From: Desulfovibrio mangrovi
GTDB lineage: Bacteria; Desulfobacterota; Desulfovibrionia; Desulfovibrionales; Desulfovibrionaceae
Length of the DNA stretch: 64,000 nucleotides
Assembly: GCF_026230175.1 (NCBI RefSeq)
Contig: NZ_CP104208.1
Span: forward strand, 3,224,001 to 3,288,000
Reading direction: 5' to 3'
Shown: positions 1 through 8,195 of the stretch, in pieces
How the letters are laid out: the number at the start of each line of letters is the position of its first letter
How positions within the stretch are numbered: position 1 is the stretch's first letter
Notes under the pieces: generated by a model
What the model was told of the DNA's origin: nothing
Seen by the model: the letters and a program-made list of their open reading frames with translations, nothing else
The model's database searches: none
Made by a program: the position numbers and the translations under genes

Positions 1-1069
1 AAACGGGTTGCCCCTGATAGCGGATGTCCATGAGTGCGGTGCGGATGCGCTGCGTCAGGCCGGCGGCCTCTGCCGCATCCACACTGCCGCGCGCAAAGCG
101 GTCGCGCCGGTGCAGGTAGATGCGTCCGGGGTCCAGCGCAAAGGCCTTGGTCGCGGGCGTTATGCCCGTGGCGTCCAGATCGTCGCAGGCTTCGGGGGGC
201 AGGGCGGTGTGCAGTAGGCCCATGTCGCGCAGCAGGGCGTTCACATCCACTTCCGTGATCAGGCGGGTGAAACCGTGGTCCGCCAAGGCCAGCAGACGCT
301 TGGGTTCCGGCAGTGCCTCGTAGCGGTCCAGCAGTTCGCCGATCAGCACATCCCATTCGGCCAGAAGCTCCATGCAGGGGCCATGCAGCGGGTGCAGGGC
401 ATCCTCCACGGCATCGAAGAGGAAATGGAAGAGCCGGTCTGTCTCCGTGAGCACGAATATGAAGCAGTTCCACGCAAGGTCCGGCCAGAGCATGTTCAGA
501 GCGTTGCGGCGGGATTTGACGGTGCGTCGCAGTTCCGAAAGCAGGTGCAGCGGTTCCTGCGCGGCGTGGGCGGTGTCCGCTTCCAGCAGATAGCCCTTGT
601 CGCGGAGCATGCCAGCCAGCATGGGCGGGAATACGGCACGCGACAGTTCTTCCGCCACGAAGCCGGAAATCAGCATGCCCTTGATGGGGCGCGCTGGATA
701 GGTGTTCGGCAGATTGATGCTGCGCGAGGAGAATCCGGCCTGTCCCAGCTTGTCGAAGAGCGTGGGAACCTGCACGTGCGCGAAATTGGTCAGTCCCATC
801 TCGTAGGTATGGGCGTGGATGCGGGTGAAGCCGAACACCCCGTGCTCCTCCGGTCCGGCGGCGGTCATGAAGCTGGTCCAGTTGACGGGCGAAAGCTCCG
901 GCAGTTCCGCTGTAATGGCGCGGGCGTGCGTGACGAGTCTGCCGAGGTTGGGGCAGGTGCCTCCGGCCACCAGCCGATGCGCGAGGCTGAGCGGAAGGCC
1001 GTCCAGCCCCAGCACGACAAGTCGGGGGTGTGCCTGCAGGGAATCGGTCGCGGAACTGAATGCTGTCAT
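1..1069 (-). CDS. alkaline phosphatase superfamily (phosphodiesterase/nucleotide pyrophosphatase-like) protein, C-terminus cut by window edge
   Basis: This reading frame runs off the left edge of the window, so at least the C-terminus is missing; 356 codons are visible. The N-terminus reads VVLGLDGLPLSL, which fits the first metal-binding Asp of the alkaline phosphatase superfamily. PVNWTSFMTA follows at about residues 60-70 and fits the nucleophile loop (Thr or Ser). DRLFHFLFD and a DHGF motif further on fit the later metal ligands. These proteins are usually metal-dependent phosphodiesterases or pyrophosphatases; the substrate cannot be told from sequence. The start is the ATG at 1069. No signal peptide is obvious, so a cytoplasmic enzyme is likely. 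It is divergent from the small gene at 1345. Confidence 0.8.
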   Translation of the reverse strand, partial: MTAFSSATDSLQAHPRLVVLGLDGLPLSLAHRLVAGGTCPNLGRLVTHARAITAELPELSPVNWTSFMTAAGPEEHGVFGFTRIHAHTYEMGLTNFAHVQVPTLFDKLGQAGFSSRSINLPNTYPARPIKGMLISGFVAEELSRAVFPPMLAGMLRDKGYLLEADTAHAAQEPLHLLSELRRTVKSRRNALNMLWPDLAWNCFIFVLTETDRLFHFLFDAVEDALHPLHGPCMELLAEWDVLIGELLDRYEALPEPKRLLALADHGFTRLITEVDVNALLRDMGLLHTALPPEACDDLDATGITPATKAFALDPGRIYLHRRDRFARGSVDAAEAAGLTQRIRTALMDIRYQGQPV

Positions 1070-1344
1070 GCCTGCGGGTGTAGCAAAAGGTTGATGGATG
1101 CGCCAGTTGCACTGGAGGCCCTTCTTTGGGGGCGCGCCATTGCGGACTTTGTGGCGGCAGGTCAATCCATTGAGATTGCAGATGAATTGACGCAGGGCTC
1201 CGGCGGGGTGTATATATGGGAGGACAGCCTTTCATTCCTTGCGAACAGGCAGCGGGAGGCGGTGTTCCGGCCTTGTGTCGCGGGGGCGACGACTGGCCGG
1301 AGACTTCGGCAGAAATCTTCGGGGGACGCCAAGGAGTATGATTG

Positions 1345-1776
1345 ATGGCCAAGCATGACTGCGAAGTGTTCGGACACATGCTGTACAGCTCCGAGCTCAG
1401 TTACAATGAGCTCTATGCCATTGAAGCCGATCTGATTGATGAGTTGCAGGCCGCGCTTGAGCGCATCAACGCCGAGCATATTGACCTTGTGGGGCTGGGA
1501 GACGCGCTGCGGATGCAGTGCGTTCTGACCGACTACGACGAGATCGTGTTTCACGAACTCTGCGATGCCGTGGCTGCCTTCCTGCCCAAAAAGGTGCAGG
1601 GCCGCCTGCTCTTTGTACATAAGGATCTCTCCATCGTGCATCTCTACTGCTTCATGGATGGCGGCTGGAAGGAGGCTGCGGTGGATATTTCGATGAAGGC
1701 CTGCCGCATCGGCGAAGAGATTGAGCCTGCCATCATGCGCACCGACCTGAACGGCGAATTGCCCGACGGCGGTTAG
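1345..1776 (+). CDS. conserved hypothetical protein, 143 aa
   Basis: I do not recognise a named family. The ATG at 1345 is chosen because AAGGAG (1331-1336) lies 8 bases upstream; a TTG three bases earlier is a worse fit. The protein is acidic and soluble, with no membrane segment, and its helix-rich first half (NELYAIEADLIDELQAALERI) is followed by an alternating hydrophobic segment (GRLLFVHKDLSIVHLYCFM). It stands alone between a divergent phosphodiesterase-like gene and tRNA-Leu. It is probably a genuine gene because of its good ribosome binding site and ordinary composition. The function is unknown. Confidence 0.7.
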   Translation: MAKHDCEVFGHMLYSSELSYNELYAIEADLIDELQAALERINAEHIDLVGLGDALRMQCVLTDYDEIVFHELCDAVAAFLPKKVQGRLLFVHKDLSIVHLYCFMDGGWKEAAVDISMKACRIGEEIEPAIMRTDLNGELPDGG

Positions 1777-1910
1777 CAGCGCGGCGAGGCAATCTGTTCG
1801 CCCTGTCTCCTGAACAGGGGCGACATGTGGGTTCTTTCCCGCTCCTCAGCTGCGATGCCCGAAAAATCACGCTTCCGAGTCGAAATAGGCCCTAAACAGG
1901 CCCGAAAAGG

Positions 1911-1940
1911 TTGACGCACTGACGCTCTCCATACTACGAA
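1911..1940 (+). promoter_or_regulatory. possible sigma-70 promoter of tRNA-Leu
   Basis: TTGACG at 1911-1916 matches a -35 element. A weak -10 lies just downstream (TACTAC at 1932 with a short 15-base spacer, or TACGAA at 1935 with an 18-base spacer). It lies about 20 bases before the tRNA, as expected for a tRNA promoter. The -10 assignment is uncertain. Confidence 0.4.
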
Positions 1941-1954
1941 GCGTCACTTCCCAC

Positions 1955-2041
1955 GCCCGGGTGGTGGAATTGGTAGACACAAGAGACTTAAAATCTCTCG
2001 GCCTTCGGGCTGTACGGGTTCAAGTCCCGTCCTGGGTACCA
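1955..2041 (+). tRNA. tRNA-Leu (anticodon UAA)
   Basis: The 87-base gene has a 7-bp acceptor stem (GCCCGGG with CCTGGGT, two G-U pairs), the D-loop sequence TGGTAGACAC, the anticodon loop ACTTAAAATCT with anticodon TAA, a long class II variable arm (TCGGCCTTCGGGCTG), and a T-arm with GGTTCAAGTCCC. The CCA end is encoded (2039-2041). The long variable arm and the TAA anticodon identify leucine. Confidence 0.97.
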
Positions 2042-2052
2042 AGGAATAACAT

Positions 2053-2089
2053 AGGCTTACGATCAAATTGATCGTAAGCCTTTAACTTT
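2053..2089 (+). terminator. hairpin after tRNA-Leu
   Basis: Fourteen-base arms (AGGCTTACGATCAA and TTGATCGTAAGCCT) around one central base form a near-perfect hairpin. A short T-containing stretch (TTTAACTTT) follows. It sits 11 bases past the tRNA, so a terminator or processing signal is likely. Confidence 0.65.
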
Positions 2090-2261
2090 GACTCGGTGCA
2101 ACGTCGCCAATATTTTTGTTTGAAAATGGAGGTCTGGTTAATTGCGCGATGGACTACTGACTTCGTAATCGCGACAAAGGTCAGTTTCTTTCGCAGTCTA
2201 TGATTTGACTAATTCCTCTTTCAAGGCCACCGTCAGGCACGCTCCCCCCCCAAAGAAGACG

Positions 2262-3293
2262 CTACACCAACCCCCAACTCATGGGAGTTCCGGCTTTTAT
2301 TGCGGATGTTGCAGCCTTGCCCAGTATCTGATCCAGATATCGCGGGGGCATGCCGTAGCCCGGCCTGATGGATCGTACGTTGTCAGGGGTAAAAACCTCG
2401 CCTGCCTTCATGTCTTTGACCACAAATAGCGAGCGACGAAATACGGTGCTTTCTTGCTGCTTTTCTGTCAGCTCGTAAGAGACTCGGCCGATCGCCTGCT
2501 CCACCGTCCGCACATCGTGCACCAGTTGCTTGAGTTCGTACGGTTCCATGCTGAAGGCTGCGTCCGGGCCGCCATCTGCACGGGCGAGCGTGAAGTGTTT
2601 TTCAATGACGGTTGCGCCAAGAGCCACTGCAGCTACCGCCACCGCGCTGCCCAGTGTATGATCCGAAAGGCCGACGGGGCATCCGAAGGCCTCGGCCATA
2701 TGCGGAATGGTGAGCAGGTTCGCTTCATTTGCAGGGGCGGGATAGGCAGAGGTGCATTTGAGCAGGGTCAGGTCTGTCGTGCCGTTCTCCCGCAACGTCC
2801 GGACGGCTTCGTCTATTTCGGCGAGCGAAGCCATGCCCGTGGATAGAATGACCGGCTTGCCCGTGCCGGCAACCTTTTTGAGCAACGGGATGTCCACCGC
2901 CTCAAACGAGGCTATCTTGTGTCTGGACACGCCGTATTTTTCCAGAAAATCAACAGCCGTTGCATCGAACGGCGTAGAAAAGCAGTCCATGCCCAAATCT
3001 TTTGCGCAGGCCATGAGGCGTGGCGTCCATTCCCACGGGGTATGCGCCTCTTGATAGAGATCGTGCAGCGTGCGGCCGTCCCACAGGGTGCCCTTTATGC
3101 GAAAGTATTCATTGTCGCAGGGGATGGTCATGGTGTCTGCGGTATACGTCTGCAGCTTCACTGCGTCAGCGCCAGCCTCGGCAGCGGCGCGGATGATGGC
3201 CTCCGCGCGTTCAACAGAGCCTTTGTGGTTGGCGGATACTTCCGCGATGATACATGTGCGGAGGGGTGAATTGCCGGTTGCAGGGGTGCTCAT
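2262..3293 (-). CDS. pseI: pseudaminic acid synthase PseI
   Basis: The 343-aa protein belongs to the NeuB/PseI family, which condenses phosphoenolpyruvate with the 2,4-diamino-2,4,6-trideoxy-altrose derivative to make pseudaminic acid. The N-terminal TIM barrel includes IIAEVSANHKGSVERA, DAVKLQTYTADTMT, STPFD, LSTGMASLAEI and VGLSDHTLGS, all typical of the family. The last 60 or so residues form a SAF (antifreeze-like) domain starting near RRSLFVVKDMKAGE. PseI rather than NeuB is supported by the surrounding pseB, pseC, pseF and pseG. It is the last gene of the operon and overlaps the upstream formyltransferase-like gene by 4 bases, so translation is probably coupled. Confidence 0.93.
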   Translation of the reverse strand: MSTPATGNSPLRTCIIAEVSANHKGSVERAEAIIRAAAEAGADAVKLQTYTADTMTIPCDNEYFRIKGTLWDGRTLHDLYQEAHTPWEWTPRLMACAKDLGMDCFSTPFDATAVDFLEKYGVSRHKIASFEAVDIPLLKKVAGTGKPVILSTGMASLAEIDEAVRTLRENGTTDLTLLKCTSAYPAPANEANLLTIPHMAEAFGCPVGLSDHTLGSAVAVAAVALGATVIEKHFTLARADGGPDAAFSMEPYELKQLVHDVRTVEQAIGRVSYELTEKQQESTVFRRSLFVVKDMKAGEVFTPDNVRSIRPGYGMPPRYLDQILGKAATSAIKAGTPMSWGLV

Positions 3294-3979
3294 GAATCAT
3301 TCTCTTTTACAGTGATGGTGACATCCGCTTCAATTTTCCCATGCCGCAAGGAGGCCTTTCTGAATTCCATTCTAAAGCGATCCGTTTCGAGAAATGCTGC
3401 GGGATAGCCCTCTGCATCAAGCATGCGGATGTGGTCGAACAGAGCCTCAAGAGAAGGGAGCTTGCTGATATTGCTTTGCTCCGGTTTCCGCCTTTCAAAG
3501 AACGTTGGCTCTCCGCTTTGGGGTACGGGCTGGGGCGAGGTGTCGATGATCTCGACGATCATCTCCTCCATGATCGATGCCGCCCGTAAAAAAATCTCTT
3601 CCGCACTTCCATGTAATGACAGCGGGCGCTTCATGTAAACCGGCCCGGCATCCACCTCTTCCGTGCAGCGCAGGGCAGACAACTTTGTCTCCGTGAAGCC
3701 TCTTTGTATCAGGTTCTGCAAAGGGCTGCCGCCGCGCCCGAATGGCAGGTCGGTCATATGAAAAATGATGGTTTCATAGCGGGACCATATGGTTTCCGGA
3801 ATGATCCATGACCAGTGGGGAACAAAAATGCTTCTGGGGTTTATGGCGTCAAAAGGGAACGCTCGCAGCTCCTCGGGGGTGGATACGGTGTAAAAGACAT
3901 GCCCCGTCGCCTGTTGAAGGCGGTGCGCCATGGATGAAAGCCACGGCCTTGATGCTGCCAGAACAAAGTTGTGTGGCAC
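3290..3979 (-). CDS. formyltransferase-like protein with altered active site (second formyltransferase)
   Basis: The start is taken as GTG at 3979, which shares one base with the TAG stop of the upstream gene and has AGGGGG just upstream; an ATG further upstream lies inside that gene. The resulting protein has 229 aa. The core FHMTDLPFGRGGSPLQNLI followed by EEVDAGPVYM matches the methionyl-tRNA/sugar formyltransferase fold (HxxxLPxxxG then DxG). His74 and Asp110 of the usual Asn-His-Asp triad are present, but the Asn position (two before the His) is Ile72. This may mean different chemistry, such as another acyl donor, or a non-catalytic role. It probably modifies the Pse precursor, because it lies between a deacetylase gene and pseI. 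Confidence 0.75.
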   Translation of the reverse strand: MPHNFVLAASRPWLSSMAHRLQQATGHVFYTVSTPEELRAFPFDAINPRSIFVPHWSWIIPETIWSRYETIIFHMTDLPFGRGGSPLQNLIQRGFTETKLSALRCTEEVDAGPVYMKRPLSLHGSAEEIFLRAASIMEEMIVEIIDTSPQPVPQSGEPTFFERRKPEQSNISKLPSLEALFDHIRMLDAEGYPAAFLETDRFRMEFRKASLRHGKIEADVTITVKENDS

Positions 3980-4692
3980 TATACCATCCCCCTGCACAGC
4001 ATGAATCCCTCTGCCGCGTTGCAACCGGACTGTGCTCCGCGCAGCTTTGCCAGATGGTGCACTCCCTCATGGCTTCTGGGGTGCGGAAACGGGCGCATCT
4101 CTGTTTCATAGGCGTGCAGCGCATTCATTTTTGCTTCCAGCGTGCCAGAGATATCAACAAACAGGTTGGGCACGAAGGGGGAATGTATGCTGCTTCCGGA
4201 GTATTCCGTGCTGGATGGAACCTCGAAGGCCATAATATTCTTCACATAGGCCCCCGGAAGAGGGCGGAACGCCGTCAGCACAGCATGGTGCGTCAGCCTG
4301 TGGTCAATGTTCAGATCGCCGAAATGGTGGGTGAATACTGTATCCGGTCTGATCTCATTACCTATTTCTTCAATGTATTTGACAAGTTCGATGAGGGGGA
4401 GGCTGTCAAAGCGATTGTCCGGAAATCCTGAAAAGCCTCTGTCGGCAGGGGTGATAACCTGAGAGATGCCAAGGATGTCTCCGGCGGTGCGGGCACTGGC
4501 AAAGGCGCGCTCTCTTTCACGGTCCGCCAATGGGCCTTGCTCGGATGCTATGCGGGCAAGCGGGCCTTCTCCCAACAGCAGCACGGAAACCCGCGTCCCT
4601 TGAGCCGCAAGGCGCGCCATGGTGCCCCCGCATCCGAGGATCTCGTCATCCGGATGGGCGGCAATTACCATCACATTCTGCCATGTCGTCAT
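3979..4692 (-). CDS. PIG-L (LmbE-like) family deacetylase
   Basis: The 237-aa protein carries the PIG-L zinc motif AHPDDE at residues 12-17 and the second motif HHFGDLNIDHRLTHH near residue 120, so both metal-binding sites look intact. Family members remove N-acetyl groups from amino sugars, for example GlcNAc-inositol or bacillithiol precursors. Here the substrate is probably an acetamido sugar of the pseudaminic-acid pathway, judging only from the position between two formyltransferase-like genes. AGGTGG precedes the ATG at 4692. About 93 non-coding bases separate it from the upstream formyltransferase gene, the largest gap in the operon. Deacetylases are not part of the standard PseBCHGIF pathway. 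Confidence 0.85.
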   Translation of the reverse strand: MTTWQNVMVIAAHPDDEILGCGGTMARLAAQGTRVSVLLLGEGPLARIASEQGPLADRERERAFASARTAGDILGISQVITPADRGFSGFPDNRFDSLPLIELVKYIEEIGNEIRPDTVFTHHFGDLNIDHRLTHHAVLTAFRPLPGAYVKNIMAFEVPSSTEYSGSSIHSPFVPNLFVDISGTLEAKMNALHAYETEMRPFPHPRSHEGVHHLAKLRGAQSGCNAAEGFMLCRGMV

Positions 4693-4785
4693 GAATCACC
4701 CACCTGCGTTTATCCTGTGCGTTACGTCTCTTATGCGCCTGAGAAGTCGAGTGGTCTTAATCGTATCGAGGTTCAACGACGCCAG

Positions 4786-5370
4786 CTAGCGTGTCTTTCT
4801 TGCACGTCCCAGCAGGGCTGATACGGGAGTATCCCAGCCCTTTTCCTTCAGCAACTCCATGAAGGGAGTCTTGTCCTTGGCGAGGTGGAAAGAGCCCGCT
4901 CCCCTCTGTGGCCTTGCCTCAATGCCGCCATCCAGCAAATCTCCGACATTCTCGATGAACAGGCGTTCCATCTCGCGCGAAAGCTTGTCGTAGGATGTTG
5001 CCAGCGTGTCTTTCGTGGTATCGATTTCGACCTGTTTCTGTAAAAGAATGTCGCCGGTATCAATGCCTTCATCAATTCGATGTATGGTAACGCCCCTTGG
5101 CGTTTCCTCAAGATATGACCATAGATTCGGATCGTATCCTCTGTTCCAGGGCAGGTACGAAATGTGAAGATTGATGAGCCTGCCTTGAAAAAAGTCTATC
5201 GCGTTTTTCTTGATAATCCGTTTGTATCGATAGCTTATTCCGAACTCAATAGCGTTGGCTTGCAGCCACGAAACAGTGAAGCCCCCTTCCGTTTGAAGGA
5301 CTTCATGCTTCAGCTCTGCAAGTGCGTTCTCAATTGCAGGGCAAGGGGGGCCTAAGAAAAGGATTTTCAC
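4786..5370 (-). CDS. sugar N-formyltransferase-like protein (candidate replacement for PseH)
   Basis: The 194-aa protein is a compact formyltransferase domain without the C-terminal OB domain of methionyl-tRNA formyltransferase. The whole catalytic triad is visible: Asn67 and His69 in INLHISYLPWNRG, and Asp104 in GIDTGDIL. Translation starts at GTG 5370, and GTGA overlaps the TGA stop of pseG. In the standard pathway PseH would N-acetylate the 4-amino group made by PseC. No acetyltransferase is found here, so formylation of that amino group using N10-formyl-tetrahydrofolate is the simplest inference. Sugar formyltransferases acting on dTDP- or UDP-4-amino sugars are known. The exact substrate is not proven by sequence. 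Confidence 0.8.
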   Translation of the reverse strand: MKILFLGPPCPAIENALAELKHEVLQTEGGFTVSWLQANAIEFGISYRYKRIIKKNAIDFFQGRLINLHISYLPWNRGYDPNLWSYLEETPRGVTIHRIDEGIDTGDILLQKQVEIDTTKDTLATSYDKLSREMERLFIENVGDLLDGGIEARPQRGAGSFHLAKDKTPFMELLKEKGWDTPVSALLGRARKTR

Positions 5371-6371
5371 GTTCCCAACACCTCAAGAACTGCTTGCGCA
5401 CCTGCGCAGCCTACCTGCGCAGCCATTGCCTTGCGTCTTTCATGATTGTTTGATTGCAGCATCCGGCCGAATGCCTCTCTGGAAAAGCGCGGAGCCAGAG
5501 TGCTTTCGGCCAGCTTTGCAACAATCCCCTTCTGGTTGTCGGCCACCTCGACAGTCAGAAAAGGCACCCGCAGGCAGCACAGCTCCCAACAGGTGCTGCC
5601 TCCTGCCGATATGCACAGGTCCGTATCCAGCAGCAGGGCGGGTATATCTTCCACATTCTGCAACAGCTCAATATCGGCAGGGCAGTCGCGCAGGCTGGCC
5701 CGAATGGTTTCTGCCGGCATGGCTCCGGTAATTACCCGTAATGTGCGCCCCTGCATCTCTGGTACACCTAAGCATGGCACCAGTTCACGCAAGTGTTCCG
5801 AAAAATCGCCGCCCCCAAGCGTGAGCAATATCTTCTGCGGGGTTTCCGGCAATTCTCTTGCGTCTGCCTTTGCACGGGCAGCGGCAAATTCGGGACGCAA
5901 GAGGAGGTAGCGTAGGCCGAGAAGTTTCTGCCCGATATTCCCCTTGTAGGCGTAGTCTTCTGCGCCAAGGTTCTGGTTCAGCAGTATGTCGCAATGGTAT
6001 TCGGGCAAATGGTTGTAGTCGTCAATGACCAGCAGCTTGTATCCGGCATTGCAGACCGCCTGCTGACAGGCGTGGTCAAAGTGGTAGCCGTCCAGCACCA
6101 CCCGGCAACGGCTCGCCTCCACGCCCTGTGCGGATAGTGCCAGATGCTGAAGGAGTGTTTCAGGATCTTCTTTTCCGTGAGGCTGTCCGTCCAGAAATAC
6201 GACTTCGAGGTTTTCCTTTGAAAGCCGTTCCCGCAACCAGCGGATGTCGATGCGACAGGCCATGCAGACATCAAGGCCTTGGGCCTTGGCGGCCAGAGCC
6301 AGTGCCATGCACCGCATGACATGTCCGGCTCCCATGTGCGGGGGTGCGTCGGCGCGGATGATCAACCGCAT
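5367..6371 (-). CDS. pseG: UDP-2,4-diacetamido-2,4,6-trideoxy-altrose hydrolase PseG
   Basis: The 334-aa protein starts at ATG 6371, overlapping the last base of the pseF stop (TGATG). The N-terminus RADAPPHMGAGHVMRCMALA is the characteristic PseG motif with the catalytic His in GxGHxxRC. The GT-B fold C-terminus carries LTLGGGDFSE and CISAGGSTCWELCCLRVP, a nucleotide-binding GGSTxWE motif. PseG releases UDP from the diamino sugar nucleotide before PseI acts. It would have to accept whatever acyl group the downstream formyltransferase installs at N4. Confidence 0.92.
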   Translation of the reverse strand: MRLIIRADAPPHMGAGHVMRCMALALAAKAQGLDVCMACRIDIRWLRERLSKENLEVVFLDGQPHGKEDPETLLQHLALSAQGVEASRCRVVLDGYHFDHACQQAVCNAGYKLLVIDDYNHLPEYHCDILLNQNLGAEDYAYKGNIGQKLLGLRYLLLRPEFAAARAKADARELPETPQKILLTLGGGDFSEHLRELVPCLGVPEMQGRTLRVITGAMPAETIRASLRDCPADIELLQNVEDIPALLLDTDLCISAGGSTCWELCCLRVPFLTVEVADNQKGIVAKLAESTLAPRFSREAFGRMLQSNNHERRKAMAAQVGCAGAQAVLEVLGT

Positions 6372-7078
6372 CAGCACAGCCCTTGGGATCTTGCGACTAA
6401 TTCGGCAAAGGCCCAATCCTCTTCCGTATCAATATCCACGGCAACGGATCGTGGCACAACGATGGCGCTCTTGCTCAAGGGAAGAAAGCTGGTGCCGCCT
6501 TCGCGCAGGAAGGCCTCCGTGGAGAACCAGTAGAAGAGTCCGAGATCATGGTATGACGGCTTGATGTCCTGTGTGCGGACAGAAACAAACTCGGGTTGGC
6601 GATAAAAGACTGTGCCGTCATCGCTGAATTGCAGCGAACGTTCTATGGGGTGGGCATACTCTGCAACAGCCATGACCAGTTCACAGCGTCTGGTTGACAG
6701 TTGCTCCAGCCCCTTCCGGAGAAACTGTGGCGTTACAAGCGCCGAAGTGCCGTACAGACAGCAGCAGTATTGCGGCAGCGTTCCGCTGCTCTGCCGCAGG
6801 CGCTGCAAGGCGTGAAGCAACACGTCTGCCGTTGTGGAAAAGTCATCGGCCAGGTGCGCCGGACGCAGAAAGGGGATTGAAGCGCCGCACGCTTCTGCCA
6901 CCCTGGCGATCTCTGCATCCTCAGTGGACATGATCACAGAGGAAAAAACGCCTGACTCCAGAGCCGCCCTTATGGGCCATTCGACCATCGGGCGTCCGCA
7001 AAAGGGCCGGATGTTCTTGCGCGGCACACGCTTTGACCCGCCACGGGCCATAACAATGCAAAGGGCGTTCTGCGTCAT
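6371..7078 (-). CDS. pseF: pseudaminic acid cytidylyltransferase PseF
   Basis: The 235-aa protein has the CMP-sialate synthetase family N-terminus ARGGSKRVPRKNIRPFCGRPMVEWPI, which binds CTP, followed by STEDAEIARVAEACGA and LRPAHLADDFSTTADV. It activates pseudaminic acid to the CMP-sugar used by glycosyltransferases, typically for flagellin or surface polysaccharide. It lies 3 bases after pseC and overlaps pseG by one base. The pathway assignment rests on the flanking pse genes; sequence alone could also fit legionaminic acid or sialic acid activation. Confidence 0.92.
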   Translation of the reverse strand: MTQNALCIVMARGGSKRVPRKNIRPFCGRPMVEWPIRAALESGVFSSVIMSTEDAEIARVAEACGASIPFLRPAHLADDFSTTADVLLHALQRLRQSSGTLPQYCCCLYGTSALVTPQFLRKGLEQLSTRRCELVMAVAEYAHPIERSLQFSDDGTVFYRQPEFVSVRTQDIKPSYHDLGLFYWFSTEAFLREGGTSFLPLSKSAIVVPRSVAVDIDTEEDWAFAELVARSQGLC

Positions 7079-7081
7079 CGT

Positions 7082-8194
7082 TTATTGTCTCTCAAGAAGC
7101 TGCACTACCCGTTCTATTTCGTCACGTTGCATTCCTGCCCACATGGGCAGGGTCAGAATCTCCGCATACGCAGCCTCCGCCACCGGGCAAAGGCCTTTCG
7201 CATAGCCCAGCTCCCGGTAGTACGGATGCAGGTAGACCGGGATGTAGTGGACGTTGACGCCAATCTGCGCGTCGCGCATCCGTTTGAAAACGGCATCCCG
7301 TTCAGGCGTGCGCACCACATACAGGTGATATGCATGCCGAACTCCATCGCGGCGGGCCAGAGGAGCAACTGCCGTGCCCGCAAAGGCTGCATCATACAGG
7401 GTGGCGAGAGCGTTTCGTATTTCTATCCAGCCATCAAGTTTCTTGAGCTGGCTGCTGCCAAGGGCGCATTGAAAGTCGGTGATCCGATAGTTGTACCCCA
7501 GCTCAACCATTTCATAATACCAGCCGCCCATCTTCTCGCGTTCTGCCGCCGTGGTGGTGATGCCGTGCCCTCTGAAGGCCCGCATGCGTGCAGCAAGGGC
7601 TGCATCGTTGGTGACAGCCATGCCGCCTTCGCCCGTGGTGATGTGCTTCACCGGATGGAAGCTGAAAACGGTCACATCTGCCAGCGTGCCCACCTTGCGG
7701 CCGTTGTATTCGCCGCCTATGGCGTGGCAGGCGTCCGCCACAAGCGCCAGTCCGTGCCTGTCAGCAATGCGGCGCAGCGCATCCCAGTTGCAGGGCTGAC
7801 CGGCGTAATCCACGCCTATGATGGCCTTGGTGCGGGGGGTAATGGCTGCTTCCACTGCCTGCGGGTCAATGAGAAGGGTGTCTGCCTCCACATCTGCGAA
7901 TACGGTATTTCCGCCGCAGTAGAGAACAGCATTGGACGTGGCGGCAAAGGTGATGGCGGGAACAATGACTTCATCCCCTTCCTTGATGCCCAAGGCATGC
8001 ATGGCCGCGTGCAGAGCCGCGGTTCCGCTGGAGACGGCCAAGCCGTGAGCCGTGCCGGTGTATGCACATATGTCAGATTCAAAGAGTTCCACCGCCGGAC
8101 CGGTGGTCAGAAAGTCAGAGCGCAGCGCCTGCACAACGGCTGCGATGTCCTCGTCGTCGATCATCTGGTGACCGTATGGCAGGAACGTATTCAT
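7082..8194 (-). CDS. pseC: UDP-4-amino-4,6-dideoxy-N-acetyl-L-altrosamine transaminase PseC
   Basis: The start is ATG 8194, one base after the pseB stop; a longer frame reaches into pseB. The 370-aa protein is a DegT/DnrJ/EryC1-type PLP aminotransferase. It begins MNTFLPYGHQMIDDEDIAAV and has the SSGTAALHAA phosphate-binding turn and the Schiff-base lysine in FSFHPVKHITTGEGG. PseC places the 4-amino group on the PseB product. That amino group is acetylated by PseH in known pathways. Here no PseH is present, which makes the downstream formyltransferase genes important. Confidence 0.93.
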   Translation of the reverse strand: MNTFLPYGHQMIDDEDIAAVVQALRSDFLTTGPAVELFESDICAYTGTAHGLAVSSGTAALHAAMHALGIKEGDEVIVPAITFAATSNAVLYCGGNTVFADVEADTLLIDPQAVEAAITPRTKAIIGVDYAGQPCNWDALRRIADRHGLALVADACHAIGGEYNGRKVGTLADVTVFSFHPVKHITTGEGGMAVTNDAALAARMRAFRGHGITTTAAEREKMGGWYYEMVELGYNYRITDFQCALGSSQLKKLDGWIEIRNALATLYDAAFAGTAVAPLARRDGVRHAYHLYVVRTPERDAVFKRMRDAQIGVNVHYIPVYLHPYYRELGYAKGLCPVAEAAYAEILTLPMWAGMQRDEIERVVQLLERQ

Positions 8195-8195
8195 A

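Noticed and set aside
275-1345. 356-codon plus-strand open frame
   Set aside because: It lies antisense over the phosphodiesterase-like gene, has low-complexity basic translation and no ribosome binding site; the minus strand shows conserved AP-superfamily motifs.
1955-2262. Genomic-island attachment site at tRNA-Leu next to the pse cluster
   Set aside because: No integrase and no repeat of the tRNA 3' end was seen in the window, so island insertion is not supported.
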